A stretch of 64,000 nt of DNA from Ascidia mentula (taxonomy: Eukaryota; Chordata; Ascidiacea; Phlebobranchia; Ascidiidae). The translations under genes were made by a program, and so were the position numbers. Below the pieces are notes generated by a model. It made no database searches, had not been told where the DNA came from, and worked only from the letters and a program-made list of their open reading frames with translations. Each line of letters starts with the position of its first letter. Position 1 is the stretch's first letter. This document shows, one piece after another, positions 10,797 through 23,651 of the stretch. Location: NCBI GenBank assembly GCA_947561715.1, contig OX387201.1:16196001-16260000 (forward strand), read 5' to 3'.

Positions 10797-13532
10797 CTAT
10801 TTTAACTTTGGTTCTTCTTCACAAACTGGCCATTTGTATGCTAAACTGTCATACGTTTTCCCAACACATGACTGATATTTTCCATCAAACAATCCCATAG
10901 TTCCACCTAAAAATTTAGGCACACGGTCATTCATAAAGTTGGTACTTTATCGCCACCTTGTACCTGTATGCATGAACAAGACTCTATCTCCTTTGAATCT
11001 ACCGGGATTATTTTTCATCTCTTTCAGCATTCCTTTTAGAGCTTTTCCCGTGTAGACAAGTTCACAGAATATACCAGTGTCCTTGGCAATTTTCTCCACA
11101 AAATCTTCGCACAAAATGGTTGTTGCACCACAAACAAACTAAAAATTTACCTCAAATATACAAGAATGTTTCAGACTAATGTGTCCATCACCTATACAAC
11201 CGAAATACAAGTTACATAACACAAAAAACTCACAGTAATCCTCAGCGGAAGATTTGCCATATCCTTCTCCTTCATAGCCATCAATTAAATCTACAACATC
11301 TTCCGTCTTCACTCCGGTAATGTTATTTTCTTTGAGGGTAATATTAATAAATTTATCTGATTGTTCAATGTGTTCGTTGATACCGATCCCATGGATCCTT
11401 AACAAAAAAATTCTTACAATAACGAGAAATAACAAAAAAACATGATTGGGTAAATTATAATACTGTCACTATAAGTCACTAGTGATTTTTAAACTTTTCT
11501 ATTCGCTTATCATTCACGGGTTTTGCGTAATATACGATCAGTATTTTTTGAAAAGAGCTAGGTAACAACCTGAAACTTGTGGTGGCGCACTAAAACCGAT
11601 GTAGGGTGCCAGATGAGGAGATGGCCATGCCACCAAGAAAAGCACGCCAGTGTGATGAGCAAAAATAAGTTTTAAAACAACTATTTTACCCCCTTAGTGT
11701 TTCATAATATGTTCTACGTGGATATTAAGGTTGGTTGATAGCTCTGTAACTAGCCTCAAACGAGGTACTATACGTTACTAAAAAAGCATAGTAGGCTACC
11801 TAATTTTTTGACCAGTCAGGTAGTTTGCAATGCCAAGCCCACACAGGGTTCCAGCACTTCCAGTAGCAACCACTATATCATCAACTGTCTCCATGATGCC
11901 TTGTTTTATCATTTCTTTCCAAGCTTCAATGTAACCAAACATTCCAATATTATTGGCGCCACCAACTGGAATAAAGTAAGGCGATTTTCCACTCTCTTTT
12001 CTGAAATGTATGATTAAAGTTTCCTTTCTTATAAATACAGCATCTGATTTTTCCATGTTTTGATTACAGAAAAATATTTTTGTAGTATTTTTGTAAAATG
12101 TATAACAGCGGTAAGACAAGGGCTTGTTGTTTCAGCTGTCAGTCAAAACTCCAATGTTTTTATCTATTTTTTTCCAACTTAAGAGCAAAAATGTAATTGG
12201 AAAAACACATTCGCACAGTCGAATAATTATGGTCGACATTGCGTTTCGAAACTGATGTTTTGCAAGCTCTTGTAGGGATTTTGGCTTGTCGTAATTCGAA
12301 TATTTATTGACTTACAGTATGCGTTTGGATAGTTTTTCTACTCTCTCATTTAAGTCCCCATAAGGATAAACATCACCAGGTACCAGGTATAAACGGCACC
12401 CGTTCATCACATACGGTAAAACATTTCCTGAGGTTTGAGAATGTTCAGTTTCCTGTAATAAATAGTTTTGTTCCATAAAACATATCTTAAAAAAGCACAC
12501 TGTTACCTTTAAAAATACAAATAACATTATGAATGTAACAACTGCGAATCAGTATAGGTTTAATAAATCAGTTACAGTAAGCTGCAGCTCGAAAAGTACC
12601 AAGATATAATATTATGCAGTGTTTTTGTATTCATTGCTGATGTATTTTACTGCGCGATTTGCCTTATGTCACCAAAAAAATAACTTGGAAATCTGTGAGT
12701 CTTAGGCTATAAATTATAGCACAAAAAGTTTCTAAAACTAAAATACTTAAATCATTATTACAAATAATGTAAACACGTAAACTAAAAAGGGAACATACAT
12801 TGTTCTGGGAAAACAGAATCAAGTGACACTCAAGACCAAGTTCTTTTGCTGCAACTGCGGTTGCCCGGCATTGGTTAGATTGGATTGCACCAGCAGTTAA
12901 AACAGATTTGTGGCCAGTAGTAAGTGCTTCCGCAAGTGAAAATTCCAATGGGCGAACCTGAGCAACATATGATAGTATATTGAGTAAATCAGATATTGAG
13001 CGTAAAAGCATTTTATGACATAAACATGACTTTTAATGGCGTTACATTATTCGTCTTATTCATTATTCGGTACAAAGCGCGTACCAGACGATAAACAATC
13101 GCCGGATGCAGACTCAACCCTGCTTTGTTGTTGATGGAAGATACTATTACAGGGCCACAAAGTTTTCGACAAACCTGATGCACAAGTAAGCCAAGTTTGA
13201 AGAAAACTTTGCGACCCGGTGTAGTATTATTCTTCTTGTTATTGATGCATTTGGCGACACCTGACGGATTTTTTGAGAAAAAATCCTATTAACTATAGTA
13301 GTACAAAGTATTAAACAAAACATTTTTAAGAGGGTGTGGTTTGAATTACTGTATTGCATAATTATTCTTCCTTGTAAATAGCCCGTATCCAGCATTTGCC
13401 TTGTTCTAGTAAACATACCTTGTTGCCACTTAAAAGGTTTCCTGTGAGGTCATCCCTTTTTATGCAAACTTCAAAACCAGGTGGAACGTCTGGTAAATTC
13501 CATTTGTGGATTGGAGTTGGTAACATGGCCAG
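10797..13532 (-). CDS. D-cysteine desulfhydrase / ACC deaminase-like PLP enzyme
   Basis: This is a fold-II PLP enzyme of the tryptophan-synthase-beta superfamily, likely cleaving D-cysteine or a related amino acid to pyruvate, ammonia and sulfide. Exons: 13419-13532, 12799-12957, 12316-12452, 11800-12000, 11234-11397, 10964-11104 and 10797-10906. All phases agree and the stop is TAG. From the ATG at 13526 the protein has 339 residues. Motifs seen: LPTPIHKW and KRDDLTG; LLSGNK with the PLP lysine; GAIQSNQCRATAVAAK; ATGSAGTLCGLG (phosphate loop); GYGKS; PVYTGKAL-like ELVYTGKAL; and HTGGTMGLFDG. The residue before the first ATG sits in an acceptor context (ttattatag, then CTG GCC ATG), so a short upstream exon may add an N-terminus; I could not find it. 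The acceptor at 11104 was chosen by phase over a stronger-looking one at 11138. Bacterial DcyD is of similar length. Confidence 0.88.
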
Positions 13533-16359
13533 CTATAATAAAAAAGACAATAGTCGTTTTCAGTTTTGCATCAGGTTTAAAGGGCAATCAGGTTGTTATT
13601 TGAAGCTCTATAAAGAATATGCAGTTTTGGCCTGATTTAAAACCAGAAGGAACAGAATGAAATGATAATAATTACTTGTGTTTTGTTTTAATTTAATGCA
13701 TTTCAGGAGTTGGATGCCAAAGAATTTTCGGTATTTTCGGCCGAATTTTATTCAGCACGTTTTTTGAAATATTCGGTTTTGGTCAAATAAAAAAAATATT
13801 GTTTCAGTTTATCGCTAAATAATCATTTACGTTCTAAGCAGCAGTGGTTTTACGTCACGACTTACACATTACTGGGTATAATTTCTTTTATTCCGGTTTC
13901 ACGCGAATATGACGCAATACCCAGATTATTAAACATACGACAAAGTTTTTCATCAAGCCATACTTTGAAAACAATATACGGCGATAACAGCAATCGACAA
14001 ACGATAAAATAGTCACGCTTCACCAGTCGCGTCTTGTGCCAGGGACAAAGTTTTAGTCCGTTTTTTGGTCAGCTTGAAATTTATTCCGGTAAGCTACAAA
14101 ACCTGGATTGATCTTTGTTTAAAATTTGTTAAGTTTCTTGTCTTTTATCATATATTTTCTATCGTATGGAGTATTTTGGGGTCTCAAAAAGTTACGCAAG
14201 GGGTTAGCGTCCTGCCCTCTGATTATGGTGTCTAATGGCGCAGGTAAAGTAAATAATTTTCCGTTTTGTATTGGAACTGAGCTTTGCAACTTAAAATTAT
14301 TATTAAGTATCGTTAATTCAACTCTTAATTTAAGAAAGTTTGATGTTAGTTTGCTGTGCAATAGTCAAAGAAAGTATCTTCAATATCTTACCGGGTTCTC
14401 TCCGTACAATTTTCTTACCAATTAACATAAAGACGTGGATTATGCGTTTAAAAAACATCAAAGGTTTCAACCTTACCAGAGAGCACTAACTTACCTCCAC
14501 ACGATGTTTCGGGATATTTGGAAGACCAGATGCAAATTCTGGAGGTTCGTAATTTGTCACCTTTCCATAATTTGCGCTGGCCATACTGGATATTTTCCCC
14601 TAGATGAAAAAGCAGCAGAATTTAGACAACAAGACGTTTTGGAACAGAAGTGACCAAAGTTTTGATTTTTGACTTAAAAATCATTGAACGTTTTGCGGGC
14701 GTGCCAAAAAGCTTTTTGAACTTATTCACGATAAGATATTGTAAGCGAAAAGTAAATTCTATGACAAATTTTCTGAAACAATTTTCTTAATTGTTACTAT
14801 ACCAACCCCCGGTGGGTCAGATTGTGGGCCCAGTTTACCATTGTCTCTATTACAGGCCATATAGCGGTAAAAAAACGAATGTAATGGGTGTAATGCAATA
14901 TCAACCACACTCATCTGCCCTATCACTGTCAAAGTTGTAATTCGCTCCATTGTTTTCACAAATGCTGTACATAATCATAGTTCAACACTATAGTTCTAAG
15001 GCTTTTCTAATACATTTTACGTCACATAATAAACACACTCACGTCAAATCACTTCACAAGTTGAATGTCGACGATGCTTGTATACTATGCATGTCTTGAA
15101 ATTGCACAAAATGCCGCATTCAGCATTTTGTCGTCTTGTTGCAGTTGGCTGGTCACCCGATTAACCGCAGAATAGTGTTTACTATCATCATGTACGCAAT
15201 GCACCTATGAATGTCGAGAAGTTAATGTAACATACCTGATTACACAAATGCGTTTTATTTTGTTGCCTTTTACTTTGGAAACTTTGGATAATCAATATTA
15301 AGCTTAAAGCACTAACTAAAACTAGTTAACTAAAGCACAGCGGGCAACTGGCAGCAACAGGCACGCGACATATATACTGAGTATAAGATATGTCGTTTTT
15401 AATAGTTTCTAATGTGTGCCTGCAAAATAATAAAAATATGTGTTTGTTTATAGATGTTTGTTTTTGTCACCTTGTGAAAGCTGGTGTAGAAATTGTCCTC
15501 TTTTTCCATATGCGGCTTTCATGCATGAGTAAGCACACACACGGAAACTTTTCTTATGCATCTATTGAAAAGACAAATTCATGTTGTTTAGGTAAGTTCC
15601 TATCAGATATTCGGACTTGATACAATAAAAATCACTATCGTTTGCGGTTTGCTTTAGGGCGGACGGATTTAGCGAGAAATGATTTGATTTCTATGTTTAT
15701 ACCGGGAATAATAAAAACAGTCATTGGTTGCTTGGCGGACTTATTGGTCCGTTGTCAGTTTTTTGGGCAATCTTTGCCTGCAGTATTGTGACGTCAGGCC
15801 CTTAGTTGACGCGAAGCCGACAGCATTGATATGTTTGATCATACCATGCCTTTGCAGCGGCCACAAACACAACTGTTAAATAGGTTAAAGTTAAGCAACT
15901 CCGAAAACATGGCATCGAAAAACCATCTAAAAAAGCGTCTTGTCATTATGTTAGGTTAGAAGTAGAGGCTTTGAGTATCATACAATGTACGTTACAAACT
16001 GCATTACCCTAACCACACTGGTTCACTCCCACCCAGATTGGGAGATTGGAAATCATGAGAATGTTAAATTATTTTCCAATCCAATCCATTCAAAATACTT
16101 AAATGCATTTAGGCTATATTCGAGATAAATTAACTAGTCTGCCCATAATATATGTAATCAACATTTGCATTAAAAAATCCTCCATGTAAATTGCAAACTT
16201 TCCTATCCACTACCACCAACATATATATTCTTTTGCTGGGGTAGTGGTTTTAGTAACCAGGTTAATATTAATGGACCTGCACGTGTGTCAATTTAACTTT
16301 TTAAGCATGACTTGACTACTATAATTTTAATTTCATCAGGTATTACCTGGTAAGTAGGT
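13533..16359. other. Divergent intergenic spacer
   Basis: This spacer separates the minus-strand desulfhydrase gene from plus-strand ANAPC4. It contains dispersed repeat copy 2 (14222-14558) and no exon I can support. Short open frames in it match no family and coincide partly with the repeat. Promoters of both genes presumably lie here, but no clear TATA box decides a start. Confidence 0.6.
14222..14558. repeat. Dispersed repeat, copy 2
   Basis: Direct-orientation partner of 3630-3945. The two copies differ by substitutions and small indels throughout, more than the ODC duplication copies do, so this element is older. No coding capacity is conserved between them. Confidence 0.6.
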
Positions 16360-19300
16360 ATGTCAGAGGAATGTTCATTTTTGCTGGTTGGCGAAAAACA
16401 TTTGAAATGTCAGATACACCTCATGTCTTGGTCGCCAAAGCGGGACCTCATTGTCATGGCAACCAACATGGGAGAAGTTGTCCTGCATCGACTTACTTCT
16501 ATTGAGAGGGTGTGGTCCCTGCCTGCTCCAGCAAAAGATGCAAGGATTAACGACATTTGCTGGAGGCCGGATGGTGGTGGTGTGTACATAATAGCCTACA
16601 AAACTTTCATACATTTGAAACACATATATACGTCTTAACATAGAATGAAAAACACTGCATGCAAGCCATGGTGTTGGAAACTTGTGGTTGTCCAAAAAGC
16701 AAAATAGCCACAAAAATAATAGTATTATGACTCTTTATCATAAAACGATGTTTTTGTGTTTTAAGTTATTGCAGTTGCATACAACTCAAAGGAAAATGGT
16801 GTTGCACTAATTGGAATGGAAAAAGCTCAAATATTTTGGAATATTAACGCAGAGCAGTTTTCATTAAAATATCCTCTGTGTTCCTTAAAATGGTTTGAAA
16901 GTCAGGAAATTAAAGGTAAGCACAGTGTGTCCACCTAAACTGTGAGCACGGAAAATAAATAGTTGTTTGTGTTTATAGACATAGAGTTTGATAGGAGGAT
17001 GGCATCACTTACATTTAAGGACTACTTGACCCAACTTCCCCATCTTTCATCTAAAAGTGGAAAGAACATTGATGTTAAGAGTGTTATAGCGGAATTAAGG
17101 TGTGATACCATAATGTACATATTTATTTTGGGTGGGGATCCAAAGCGATGATGACATTAAGTTTTCAACACTCCGTAACTGTTCAGTTAAAAGCTGTTGT
17201 TTGATAGTGACTCGAAATACAAATTTCTCCCCAAAAAATTGTTTGCGTTTTGAAATTAAACGACCTTTACTGGTACCAACGTCTTCGAACCACTTTTGCC
17301 ACCAGCATGTACGGCGAAAAATTGACAAATAGATGTAAATAGGAAAATCATTAGCGTCCAATCTTTGAAAAAAGAAAACTAGTAAGATCGATGTGCAAGA
17401 TTGATGTATACATTAGGCTAAATTGAGTAATTATATGTAATTTATTTATGGTAGATAACAAAGCGTTTGTCTGTTCATGGTACTGTATATCGATAACTTA
17501 ACATTTATTTACGCCGCCCGTGTCGAACAGTGGCGTCGCGTGTCGAACACTTAGTATGACGAAAAAGGCATAAATCGACACCCTGCTTGTGATTTAGATT
17601 CAACCTGCTTTTATCATGTGATGAGAAAAACACTATTATTGGATTTAGTTATGGGATATTTCCAATTTTCACACTGAATATGCCACTATTGCTGGTACGT
17701 TTTGTTGTTATGTTGTATAGATATTAAGTAATACTCGATGGTGGCATGGATGTAATTGTTTTAAATATCTCACACAGAAGCAACCAGCACTCTCAATATT
17801 AAATTTGAGCCTAAGTCCTGATTTTCACCGTCTTTCAGTAACAGTATCAATGCCAAAGCAACAACAGCAAACAGTTGGAATTTACATCGTGAGAGTTTGC
17901 TTTATATTTTAATACCATGTTCTTGCAAGTCTCTGTTTTCAGTTTGATCTGTCCAGTATGTTTGAGGATATTTTGTTATGCAACGAGGCATCTCATAAAG
18001 TGTGCCACCTGGTGTCCACCTTATCATATATGGACGATGTTTTGGATTGCATGAAAGAATCTTGCGAATCAGTGATTCAAGTAAGTTTCTAGCAAGCTCG
18101 ATGTTATTGGCAAGGTAGTTAGTAGTTAATTTAATTTAAACTACTGCATTGTAGTTGTAAAACACAAAAGTAACTTATATATACATAGTCAAATACTGAC
18201 TATTCTCCATATACGAGCTTTGAAAAATAAATGCATACATCACTGATGATGCCGTTTGGCAAAGTATATTTGTCTTACAAGAAAGCTGACTGATTTTATT
18301 CTTGGGAATTCATGTTGTGGTTATTGAGCAGTTGCAAATTGGATGCACAAGGTTTTGTTCTTTTAGAATACATACTTGGGTTTTGTGGCCACCTATGTTA
18401 CTGTATGCAGTGTTATCTTAATTTTGAAGTATGGAAATAGTTTACTTTTGACAGTTTAAAATTCCACACTACAACAGTCCAAGTACTAAAAAAGTGTGTG
18501 TTAGTTTTGGCAAGTGAGGAAAAAAAGGAAAAATGTTCATCTGTTATACTAACATTTTCCAGGAAATGGAGTCAAAGTTGACGAACTATTTAATGAACAA
18601 GCATTTGTCTGCTACTATTGGGGATGAGTTCATGCATATGCTTATGTGGGGAAAGCCAAGGTAATGCAAAATCAATAAGTTGATTATCTTTCACCTTTGA
18701 TATGAAATAAAACTTATCAAATTAACTTGTAAGTTATGTTCCTAAATGTGATGAAACCTGTGTTAAAACCAATGCAGTTTGATAAGAGCTGTCATTAAAC
18801 TGGAATGTATTTTGAATAGCACTATTTATGACATAATGTACATAGAAAAGTGTGACAACGTTCTGTTTCTGCCATTACTGTATAACTCAGTTTTCATATT
18901 TTATTATTTCTATTGTTTCGGTTTATTTGAAAATATAATTAAAACACACACATGTCATTTGAAGTGAAATACTGGAAGATTTGCTTCTCCGCTGCATATC
19001 CGAAAAGAGCATCGTTAAGTTAGGAACATTGATTGAATCTTCTTACACTTCAATGCAACAACTGATAATGGTTAATTTCCTGTTGGCATCCGATGTTATT
19101 TTTTATCACATCACAGAACTGAAGGTATTTTAATCTCACCTCCACCAGTACTGTAATATAAAAGATACATCTAAAGAGCTACAGACAGTGCATCACAAAG
19201 TAACAGTTCACCACATATAGACTATGTCAGGTTATTTACCAAGTTATTTTCATTGACTGCTGCTTGAAGAGTAAGTTATCGCTATGGCTTTTTTAATTTA

Positions 19301-22100
19301 ATTTTTTTTTTGAAAAGCATCTTCTAGTATAAACAGTAAGTGATGATTTTATCCTCTCACTAGTGGCTAAAATAACCGAAATTATATGTAAAGTTATCCA
19401 ACAGTCTCCTATTACTTAAATATTCCTTTCTACTGTCTTGGCACATGTGAGACAAAAAAACTCCTCGCTAAGTTAGATGTGACATTCAAAACAACACATG
19501 TCCAGTAAATATGAGGATTTTTGCAGTAAATTTACTCAGACTATTTTATTTGCAGGGCTTGTGTACGCCTTCCATCTTGGGCAATCTCAACTTGTTTAAA
19601 CCAACACAACTTCATGAAATAACAAGGACGGTTGGATCCATGTTTCTTAAAGCTGTTGAAATGCAACAGTAAGCTACCTACCTCCCTATTTTGATGTATT
19701 TGCAACAGTAAGTTTGAAAATTAATTTTTTTTTTTTTTTTGAAGAGTTATTGGAAAAAATCTTCAAAGTTTCAAAGCTTTTTTCCAATGGCTGTATTCTA
19801 CTCTACTTAAAATCAAAGGAACATTGATGGACAAAAACCTGCAGGTGCATTTTGCTGTTGAAACAATTTCTATACAATGTTCAGCTTCCCAGTACTGTTT
19901 AGAACTAGGAAATATTCTGAAAAAGTCAGTACTAAAGATACCTCACAAAAAGAAATGAAATTAAATAAATGAATAAAGAAGTATTTATAAATATATGGTA
20001 CATATATAAATGCATATCGGATAAGTGTGGCCTTTCACTACAAAATTTCTAAGCAATTTAAAATTGTCTCAAAAATTAAAAAAAACTATTAATTGTCTTG
20101 ATTTGCAAACTAGTCTGGCCTACATAAAATCTACAAAGGTAAATAAGGCCTGCAGCACTTAAATGAGTTTGACATAGCATGCTAACATCGCGCAGGTCAC
20201 AAAACAGGACATAACAAGCTGGATTTAACCCACAGCCTTTATTAAAACAAGTTTTTATCCTTTCGCAGATTTCGCATTCACAACTTGAATTTGTGGCTGA
20301 TTTTATCATGAGTTCTTTTATTCACGAACATGAACAACTTAAACTGGCAGGAAGGGAAAGACATTTTAACTTGAATAAAGTCGGTAAGTCCTGTAGCTGC
20401 CTTTGGCAAATAACCACTTTAAAACATCACTACATTTTGCATTTCCAACATTAGGAAAAAATAATTGTAAATTAAAATTTTACGTTAGCTAAAATACTCA
20501 CTTAAATCAAAGAAAACTTTGAAGAATATTATGGTACTAAAAACTATAATATTGGTAAATTGCTGTGCCATAACCCAGAAGAAGTCTACATAACTTGTAT
20601 TCCTGAAGGGCAGTTCCTATGAAATTAAAGTGCCATGAATCAACAGTAGCATGAAACAAAAATATAGTTACCAATTATTGTTGTCCCCAGACCAGTATCT
20701 GCAGGATGCACCTCTCTCAAGTACAGTGAAATCAGTCGAGAACGAATGGTACCACCTAGTGGACACAACACCGTGTTTAGCACACAACCCGTTGATATTT
20801 GATCGTCGGCCAAACAACTCTCTCCAACAAATATTTTTGGAGGTGAAAAAGATGATGAGCAGTTTGTTCAATGAGCCCGAGGTAAAATTGATGCAAAACC
20901 CTGGTTCACCTTTTGCCATACATGTGGTCCCGATTCACATACTATCTCTGTACCAACACTTTTGTCATATTTTTTAGTTAACCTTGAAATTGGATAATGT
21001 GAAACACAAATGTCTCTTCAGCCTACCAAATGCCTCATTGCAGCCACGTGTACAACAATGGTTTCTTTCTGAAGGTCAGTGCAAACCAGGTCGTTTCCCA
21101 ACATGTTTGTCATGTTTTCAAAGAAAAAAATCGCTTTCATTTGTTTGCTGTAAGCTTCATTTTCCAAAAACCTTGACAAAAAAGTGTTCACTTTTGCGGT
21201 ATGGCTAGCAAGAAAAAAATGTCCATTAAATATATTCGTAAAATTAATTTGTTTTCAGGGAATAGTGATGGACGTTTTTTCACTTTACTGTTTGAGAGCA
21301 ATCCACCTTGCAAACAACTTGCCTGCTTTATAACCAACGAATGTTCTTGGTATGTTTAAATTAATTTAAACTAAACTTCTGCCCTTATCAAGCCTGCACC
21401 CTACCATGTATTATTTTTCGAAACTGTTAAATGTTTAAATAATATTTTGTTGTTTGAATTTCTTTAAACAAAACGAACACAGGAAAACGTGTCGAAAGTG
21501 TTTTAAATTCCTTCAGCACAACACATGGAATGCGCTTGCAAATCTCCACAAACTTTATGTCACATGACCAAAGTGACCAATCTAGTGAGCCCTGTTGCAT
21601 TGTCGACATGTCCAACTACAATGAGAGTTTGATGACATTTCTCCTTCAAACTGATAACGGTCGTTGTTTAATCTCCCAGGTAATATTTTTCAAACGCAAT
21701 AAATTTTACTCCAAATTCTTAACTTAACATATCAACGTTTTTTGGTCACCAGGTGTCTATCCCCATGTTGGAGCACATCATACTAACCAGGGGTGCACAA
21801 GTTGCCAAAAAAGCGACGGCGTTATCGTCGTTGCCACTTTGTGACGTATCAGAGACGATTGCGCAATATTGTTCCGTTCACCCCATGGCACCGGTGTCTG
21901 TGACGTCATCAGGAACAAGAAAAATATCCTGCTTGGTGAGCGTCCGTTTCAAACAATTTTCCTTGCTTTATCACGTTTATGACGTCATAACGGTGTGATT
22001 TAAGCTCGGAGCAGACCTGCGGTACGTGCGCGCTTACGACATGGATACTGTAAACGACGATGACGATGTTGACGTTTCCATGGCAACGAATGACGATTAA
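16360..22100 (+). CDS. ANAPC4: Anaphase-promoting complex subunit 4
   Basis: Scaffold subunit of the APC/C ubiquitin ligase, acting in mitotic exit; vertebrate APC4 is about 808 residues. Seventeen exons in phase encode 744 residues: 16360-16579, 16775-16915, 16979-17099, 17598-17694, 17778-17888, 17943-18080, 18563-18660, 18965-19124, 19556-19668, 19745-19844, 20269-20383, 20691-20881, 20978-21074, 21259-21349, 21517-21679, 21753-21935 and 22005-22100. The N-terminus matches the WD40-like start (VGEKHL, WSPKRDLI, GEVVLHRL, WRPDGG). The central part matches the APC4 long helical domain (GDEFMHMLMWGKP, IESSYTSMQQL, NLQSFKAFFQWLY). The C-terminus reads TRKISCLLGADLRYVR then an acidic tail (NDDDDVDVSM), as in the vertebrate protein but shorter. 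Weak acceptors at 18965 (tttgaag) and 22005 (atttaag) are supported by phase and similarity. A cag 20 bp before the ATG could be a 5' leader or trans-splice acceptor. Confidence 0.95.
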
Positions 22101-23651
22101 ATCATCGTTTTTGTGCGATGGGATTTCACCGTAAGGTTTCGTTTTGGGTCGAGAGATGGCGAAGTCGACGCCGACGGTGGTCGTTTGTAGTTCGTGAACA
22201 AACTTGTGGTTTATCCCGAAAAACGTTCCCTGATGAACTGATAACACTGTGACAAAATATTAGAAACGAGGGCTGAATTCGTAAGACATGGAATAATACA
22301 AGCAAATGTCCTTTATTTCGCTGCGTGGTTTTTGGATTTCCTAGCTGCGGTAAAAGTGTGTGTGTGTATGGCAATTCATTTTGTGACGTAATATCAAAAA
22401 CATGACCTTAAAAATATGTTGTTTCCCCATTAAATTGTAGGCAGTCAAGCTGTGTAGAAACAAACGTTCTTCACAATTTAACGCGAAGGATGAAAATCCA
22501 TTTTGGGACCAAGTTGTTAGCGTATACAAAACCCATCACTATGAACCAACTGGTCCATTTGTGTAAAAGAGAATGTCCTAAAGACGTTTGCAATTAGGAA
22601 TATTTTGATAGACGGTCGTTTGTTGCTTGTTTAGACTTTATACACTATCCAGCAAGCGATGTCGTGAATTTTATTTACAAAAATACAACACACGGACAAT
22701 TGCGCGAGCAAAATACGCAGGTCATCTCTGTCACCAGAAACTCGCCTGTTACGATGTGTTGAAATGAAAACAGTGGCAAAGCCTATTGCATGAATATTTC
22801 CAGGCATAATTGCTTCAAATGGTTCTGATACAAGTGCAGTTTGTCATGGGGTAACAACTTTGTCCAAATTGCAGCTACCATTTCGAATCTAAACTATAGG
22901 TAATTTGACTTATTATGTTATCAGAATATGACGTGTACTTTGAAAAGGGAAACTTGCTTGGTCATCATAAAAGTACTTGGTATCAAAACTAGAAGCAAAA
23001 TTTCCTGTTTGTCTACGAGATTTTAGTAACTCATTCAACACAACTGACGTGTACGTAGCGAAGTGATTTCCGGCGAATTCATTTTAAATAAAACAGTGAA
23101 AAATTCAAAATATAAAACAAAAATCAAATTTGTCAGAAGTCAATGACAGGCTACGTCTTCATCGTAACTCACATTTTGACAAGGTTTGCATTTTGCTACA
23201 AGTGTAAGTTACATAGTCCAGAGCAGTGGTTCCCAACCTGGGAATTTTGGATCCCCAAGGGGTCCGTCTGGTGATTTAGTCCGTGATTAAATGAAACATC
23301 TTTCAAAATCTATGCATATTTTGTGTTCATTCTGTTTTCCTGTTGTACTTTTTTCGTGCGTTTCATTTCAACATTTTGGTTTTCAATCTTTTTGTATATT
23401 ACGTCACATCCATCAGTTTATTTAAACTTTAAGAAATAAAATACTTGATTTGTTACAAGAGCTTCAGACTATTTATGTGTAGGTCGTGAAGATTTTTTTT
23501 ACAAGAATTTATAAAGTGCGTCTGTGACTATGAAATGGTTGGGAACTACTGTAGAAGAGAGTTAGTAATGTAAGAAGTAGGCTACACGAGTGGTGAGTAG
23601 TAGTTGTTCATAGGTGCAAAGGAACTTGTTTGATATTTGCAGACCGAGAAA
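22101..23651. other. Convergent intergenic spacer
   Basis: This lies between the 3' ends of ANAPC4 (plus) and the M13 protease (minus). It contains the hAT-type MITE at 23224-23551 and otherwise AT-rich sequence with no exon I can recognise. No tRNA or other RNA gene was seen. Confidence 0.6.
23224..23551. mobile_element. hAT-type MITE, 328 bp
   Basis: The ends CAGTGGTTCCCAACC and GGTTGGGAACTACTG are near-perfect inverted repeats of the common animal hAT type. Adjacent 8-mers (gtccagag and tagaagag) are partly alike, as in an old target duplication. No transposase is encoded. Confidence 0.7.

Noticed and set aside
17100-17150. Read-through of ANAPC4 exon 3 into a segment ending FILGGDPKR, resembling LVLGG of human APC4.
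   Set aside because: The exon at 17598-17694 supplies the homologous stretch (RFNLLLSCDEKNTIIGFSYG) in the right phase, and the read-through ends in a stop.
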